Positions 59,956 to 64,000 of a stretch of DNA of 64,000 nt are shown here, piece after piece. A program made the translations under genes and the position numbers. The stretch lies in the NCBI RefSeq assembly GCF_029873635.1, contig NC_080420.1, forward strand, positions 122,768,719 through 122,832,718, given 5' to 3'. This DNA comes from Malania oleifera. Its lineage: Eukaryota > Streptophyta > Magnoliopsida > Santalales > Ximeniaceae. Numbering within the stretch: the stretch's first letter is position 1; each line of letters begins with the position of its first letter. The notes under the pieces were generated by a model. The model was not told the DNA's origin and ran no database searches. It saw only the letters and a list, made by a program, of their open reading frames with translations.

Positions 59956-60535
59956 TGTTAGATTACCACTTTATCTTAAAGTTTAGGCCATTAGATTGTG
60001 GGTCAATAATATATATCAAATTTTAACACTCCCCCGCACGTTCAGCCGGATAGCATGAGGAGAAATATATAAATAACAAATAACAAATAACGCTGATGCA
60101 AAGAATGCAATAATTTCTAAACACTGTACAACAAATGCGGGCAACAAGACTAAAACCCAGTCTCCTGATAACCAACTTTGACATCATGTTAGATTACCGC
60201 TTTACCTAAAAAGCTTAAACTATTTGGTTGTGGGCCAACAAAGTATATCAAACTTTAATACTCCCCTGCACGGGCAGCCAAATAGCATGAGAAGAAATAA
60301 ACAATCAAAAAATAACATGATGCAGGGAATGCAATAATTTCTAAACACCATACAACAAAAACAGGCAACAATACTAGAACCCAAGACCTCTTGATAATCA
60401 ACTTTGACACCGTGTTAGATTACCGCTTTACCTAAAAAGTTCAAACTATTTGGTTGTAAGCCAACAATGTATATCAAGTTTTAACACTCTCCGGCAGGGC
60501 AGTCGGATAGCACAAGGAGAAATAAACAAAAAAAA
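59956..60535. repeat. Three tandem copies of a 226-231-bp repeat
   Basis: Units start TGTTAGATTACC at 59956, 60187 and 60413; the third is cut short near 60535. Shared words are ACTCCCC.GCACG, CAATAATTTCTAAACAC and TGATAA.CAACTTTGACA. It is non-coding, with the style of a TRIM or SINE-type dispersed repeat, but no LTR/PBS pair is clear. Confidence 0.8.
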
Positions 60536-60539
60536 AAAA

Positions 60540-61282
60540 GGGACATGCTTTGTGTTTAAGTAATACCTTAAGTGACTTTTAATTAGCCTAAATAATTTTT
60601 CATAATGTGAAAAAATAAAAAGACCCCAATTACCCAAATTATAACATTCAAAATGTGAATTGACAAATGTAATTTTAAAAAAAATAAATAAATAACTAGA
60701 AGGTTAAGTTGATGACTAGAGCATATCAAGTTTTGCACTCAGGAAGAAGTTAGGCCTTGTTTGGGAAGTAGGTAGGATTGGCTTCCTTAACCCTATATAG
60801 AAATTGACATCAATCATATACCTATCCAATTTCCAACACTAATTTGGGGGGTCAGGAAATAATTTTGATTTAGAAGTTAACTTCAAGGTCTTATGGACAG
60901 TGATGATTTACCATTGACCAAACTTATATTTTTGGATAACCTTCATAGCCAAACAAAGTCTCCTGCCATCAATTCTTATAGTGTTGACTTTAGTTAGAAC
61001 CTTCATTTAGAACTTTGCATATAATAATAAGAAATTAAGTATACATATTTTATTTTATTTCCATATTTGGACAGACTTTAAATTTAAATTTTTATTAAAT
61101 TTAAATAAAATAAAATATAAATTATATTAAAATTTTTCTCAAGTTCAAATCCAAGGTTCGAAATTCGTACTTCCAAATACAACATATATATTTTTTATGT
61201 GTAGTCTCAAGAGTTTGCTCCTTTCTTACATGAAATTTTGCAGTAAGGTTTAACTATAGCTAGCGCATCTGCATAATTAATA

Positions 61283-61323
<41 letters not shown>

Positions 61324-62931
61324 CCCATAAGAGATCAAAATTTACCAAAATATATATCTGATAATGGATGGAAGATGTCTCAAAATATATCCAAATATTT
61401 AAAGAGTCTAAGATAAGTTGCAACTTCCAAAAAACAAAAGAGAGACTAAAGGATGGTTTGGTATCACGGTCAAAATTATAAAAATGAAAAGAAAAAGTCA
61501 AAAACAAAAATTAAAAAGCAAAAACCAACAACCTATTTGGTTAACATTATAAAATTAATACAAATTAAACACTTAATTAAAAAATGCTCATTTTCATCTT
61601 TAAATCAAATAATATTATAGAAGTATAACTAAAATAATAAAATTACAAATAATATACATTTAAAAAATACTATAATAATACAACAAAACCAAGCCTTAAA
61701 TCCCAATTGGTGGATCGGCTATATGAATCATTTTCTGCCAATTTATGCAATTATGGACCATTTTTTTTTATAGATTTAGAGATACTACCTTACAAAAAAT
61801 ACTATAATAATAAAAATAAAATTTATTATAATTATTTTACTTAATTGTTATACTTTCAAATTTTACTTTACAATAAAATTTAATTGGACATGACAATTGA
61901 AAATAAGTAAAACATATTTTGTAATTGACTTCATTATTATTTTTTGAAATTAATGAATATTTTTATTTTAATTATTTTAAATTCATATGAACACTCTATT
62001 TTATTTTTAATTTAAAATTATATAAAATGAATAATTTAATTCAAAAAAATATATTTCTAAAAATAAAACTTCAAGCAACTAGTTGTGAAAACAACTAAAA
62101 ATCATAAAATCTAGTTTTTAGTTTTTTCACAAACAACTGAAAATCAGCAACAAAATGAAAAACTGATAATATAAGGGGTTGTTTGGTATCATAGTAAAAA
62201 ATTAGATGAATGAAAACTAGAAACAAAAATTAAAAACCAAAAACAGAAACTAAAAACTAAAAACTAGCAACTTGTTTGGTTAACTTTTATAAAACTAATA
62301 CAAATTAAAAGCTTAATTAAAAAAAAATGCTTATTTTCATCTTTAAATCAAAATATTATTAAATAATAAAATTACGAATAATACACATTAAAAAATTATT
62401 ATAATAAAAATAAAATTTACTATAATTATTTTACTTAATTGTTCTACTTTCAAAACTTACTTTATATTAAAAATTTTATTAAACATAACAATTGAAAAAT
62501 AGCAAAAGTATTTTGTAATTGACTTTATTACGATTTTTTAAATTTATGTATATTTTTATTTTAATTATATTTAAATTCACATGATCATTTAAGTGATTTC
62601 GATTTAAAAGTGTATAAAAATGAATAATTTAATCCAAAAAAAAATTATTTCAAAATATTAAAATTTCTGACAAGTAGTTGTCAAAACAACTAAAAAATTA
62701 TAAAATCTGACTTTTAATTTTTTGACAAACAGCAAACGAAATTGCAATAGAAGCAAAAAACTGACAACAGAAACAAACGCACTTTTATAATATATTTTTT
62801 CACTATGGAGAAATAGAAACAGAAAATAGCAACGATACCAAACAAATCCTAAACAAACACATTTTTATAATCTATATCTCTACTGTGTAAAAACAAAAAA
62901 TATAAAACAAGCCCTAAACATCTTACATAAC
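60540..62931. other. Right tandem unit, non-coding part, with TIR elements
   Basis: It aligns with 56262-57762. A roughly 700-bp segment is doubled here (about 61450-62160 and 62173-62851). The second copy has inverted ends, GGGGTTGTTTGGTATC at 62175-62190 against GATACCAAACAAATCCT at 62834-62850, typical of hAT-like MITEs. (AT)n lies at about 61286-61318. No gene is recognised. Confidence 0.55.
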
Positions 62932-63021
62932 CTGCCCAACTACATTTAATAAAGGCTCATAACTTGCATTTGACAAACAACCATTAGGGCACACTTCATG
63001 TTCACCGCTACCACCTTCAAC
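62932..63021 (-). CDS. Candidate 30-codon exon, right tandem unit
   Basis: This is the copy of 57763-57852 with the same splice-like borders. It reads VEGGSGEHEVCPNGCLSNAS then YEPLLNVVGQ. The family is unknown. Confidence 0.35.
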
Positions 63022-63218
63022 CTGTTCATAGATTTTGGAGAATCAGTTGTGTGTGTGTGTGAGAGAGAGAGAGCACATGCACAAGGTATTCTCCAAAGAT
63101 GAAGTCCAACCATGTCTGTCAACCTTCATAAAGGCAGGTAGTGAAACATTTTCCCTCATATATGGGTATAATAGCAAGAAACATTAAAGTTAATAACTCA
63201 ACTACTCAGGAAAAAAAA

Positions 63219-63224
63219 CCCCCC

Positions 63225-63260
<36 letters not shown>
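63219..63260. repeat. C8-G34 homopolymer tract
   Basis: Eight C followed by 34 G, then a T/G-rich stretch. The corresponding left-unit position (about 58100) has a plain A-run with no G tract. Likely a sequencing or assembly artefact, or a recent expansion. Confidence 0.9.
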
Positions 63261-63261
<1 letters not shown>

Positions 63262-63616
63262 GGGTTTGGTGGTGGTGGTTACCCCACGTGTTTGGGGAAA
63301 AGAATGGAGGGGAAGGCTCTTATAATTTTTCCTAAGAAGTTGTTTAGTTGCATTATTCAGTATAATTTGAGAACTATTGGAAGTTCTATTCTTATTTTCC
63401 TCAAAATTTTACAATAATTCTTGAAGCATCCATCAACAAATTTAAATTCAAAGAGTAAACAGCTGAAGGTCTAAACTCCTTTCAGGTGCCGCTGCAATGA
63501 CATTCTGAGACACTCTCATGATGATCAAAGTGGAAGGACAGTCTCAAGAGACTTGCATTACATCTTTTACCCAGAAAAGAACGGAAGGAGACTGAAATAA
63601 GAAATTTGAAATTACC

Positions 63617-64000
63617 ATGCGGCAAACCATTTGCCATTTGTTTGAAGAGCAAAAGCTTTTCAACTCAAACAAACTTCCTGCATTGGTTTCTGCAGATCAT
63701 ATATTTCCCCACAGAGTTATGTTGAGATTCTATCAACACTGCAGTGTGTTTCACTGGGACTCACAATGGGTCAAGAAGCTGCTTGGAGAACACTACAGCA
63801 GCAAGAGAAGATGTACAAATGAGGGAAAGAGGCATCTGCGTTTTTCAGTAGCTGCAAATAGTGCTGAGAGGTCGACTGAATCACTTCGACATAGAGTTGG
63901 TAGGCAAAAGTTATCAGGAAATACTTGTTCAAGAAACAAAGGAATGAATTTTTTCAAGAGGGACTTGCGGTTGTGTTTGGAAGTATGGATTTTAAGTTTT
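63617..64000 (+). CDS. 5' end of an unidentified gene, running off the window
   Basis: An ATG at 63617 opens a frame of 128 codons with no stop to the end of the window. The start reads MRQTICHLFEEQKLFNSNKL, followed by HIFPHRVMLRFYQHCSVFHW and later GKRHLRFSVAANSAERSTES. The N-terminal part is rich in Ser, Arg, Lys and His and poor in acidic residues after residue 35, as plastid or mitochondrial targeting sequences often are, but no mature domain is reached. I do not recognise the family. The left tandem unit holds a broken copy at 58451-58690. It could also be a fortuitous ORF in duplicated DNA. Confidence 0.4.
   Translation, partial: MRQTICHLFEEQKLFNSNKLPALVSADHIFPHRVMLRFYQHCSVFHWDSQWVKKLLGEHYSSKRRCTNEGKRHLRFSVAANSAERSTESLRHRVGRQKLSGNTCSRNKGMNFFKRDLRLCLEVWILSF

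Noticed and set aside
63141-63335. Gly-rich ORF
   Set aside because: Produced by the poly-G tract.
1-64000. tRNA or rRNA genes
   Set aside because: Only primer-binding-site matches to tRNA-Met (TGGTATCAGAGC type) were found, all in LTR element context. I saw no full tRNA cloverleaf or rRNA segment.

Overview
The window looks like eudicot nuclear DNA: AT-rich intergenic sequence, GT-AG introns, galactinol synthase genes with the plant C-terminal APSAA tail, and many Ty1/copia and Ty3/gypsy retrotransposons. I cannot name the species.

Layout. 1-2241: 3' part of a decayed Copia element with its LTR. 2904-3083: last exon of a chloroplast CSP41b-like gene (+ strand). 3711-5078, 11857-13239 and 50863-52237: three galactinol synthase (GolS) genes, all on the minus strand, each with four phase-0 coding exons that stay open throughout. 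Copies 2 and 3 are near-identical; copy 1 is more diverged. Their flanks are duplicated too, including a promoter-proximal block, a distal ABRE/DRE block about 1.9 kb upstream, and a further 1-kb segment. 10940-11283: complete TRIM with a CTAAA target duplication. 13971-15387: Pack-MULE-type DNA transposon carrying the first exons of a farnesyl diphosphate synthase gene; the matching empty site survives upstream of GolS copy 3.

16.4-49.9 kb: nested LTR retrotransposons between GolS copies 2 and 3. They comprise a gag-only Copia element, a Tekay/Del-type chromovirus, and a set of LTRs of about 1.9-2.9 kb, five of them solo LTRs with perfect 5-bp target duplications. Seven LTRs, from both Copia-type and Gypsy-type elements, carry the same array just upstream of a TATA box: 12-bp palindromes (TTCGTCGACGAA) in blocks of up to four, spaced 20/24/20 bp, with a 46-48 bp gap before the next block. 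I regard this array as the most unusual structure here.

54.0-64.0 kb: duplicated distal promoter of GolS copy 3, then AT-rich DNA holding a roughly 4-kb tandem duplication (56.26-58.83 and 60.54-64.0 kb). It includes a candidate exon on the minus strand and a gene 5' end that is open in the right unit, running off the window, and broken in the left.

Functionally the GolS genes make galactinol, the galactosyl donor for raffinose-family oligosaccharides, and their upstream ABRE and DRE cores fit stress-responsive expression. The copies differ mainly in regulation: copy 2 has lost about 1.85 kb of promoter and now has a G-box about 130 bp from its TATA box.
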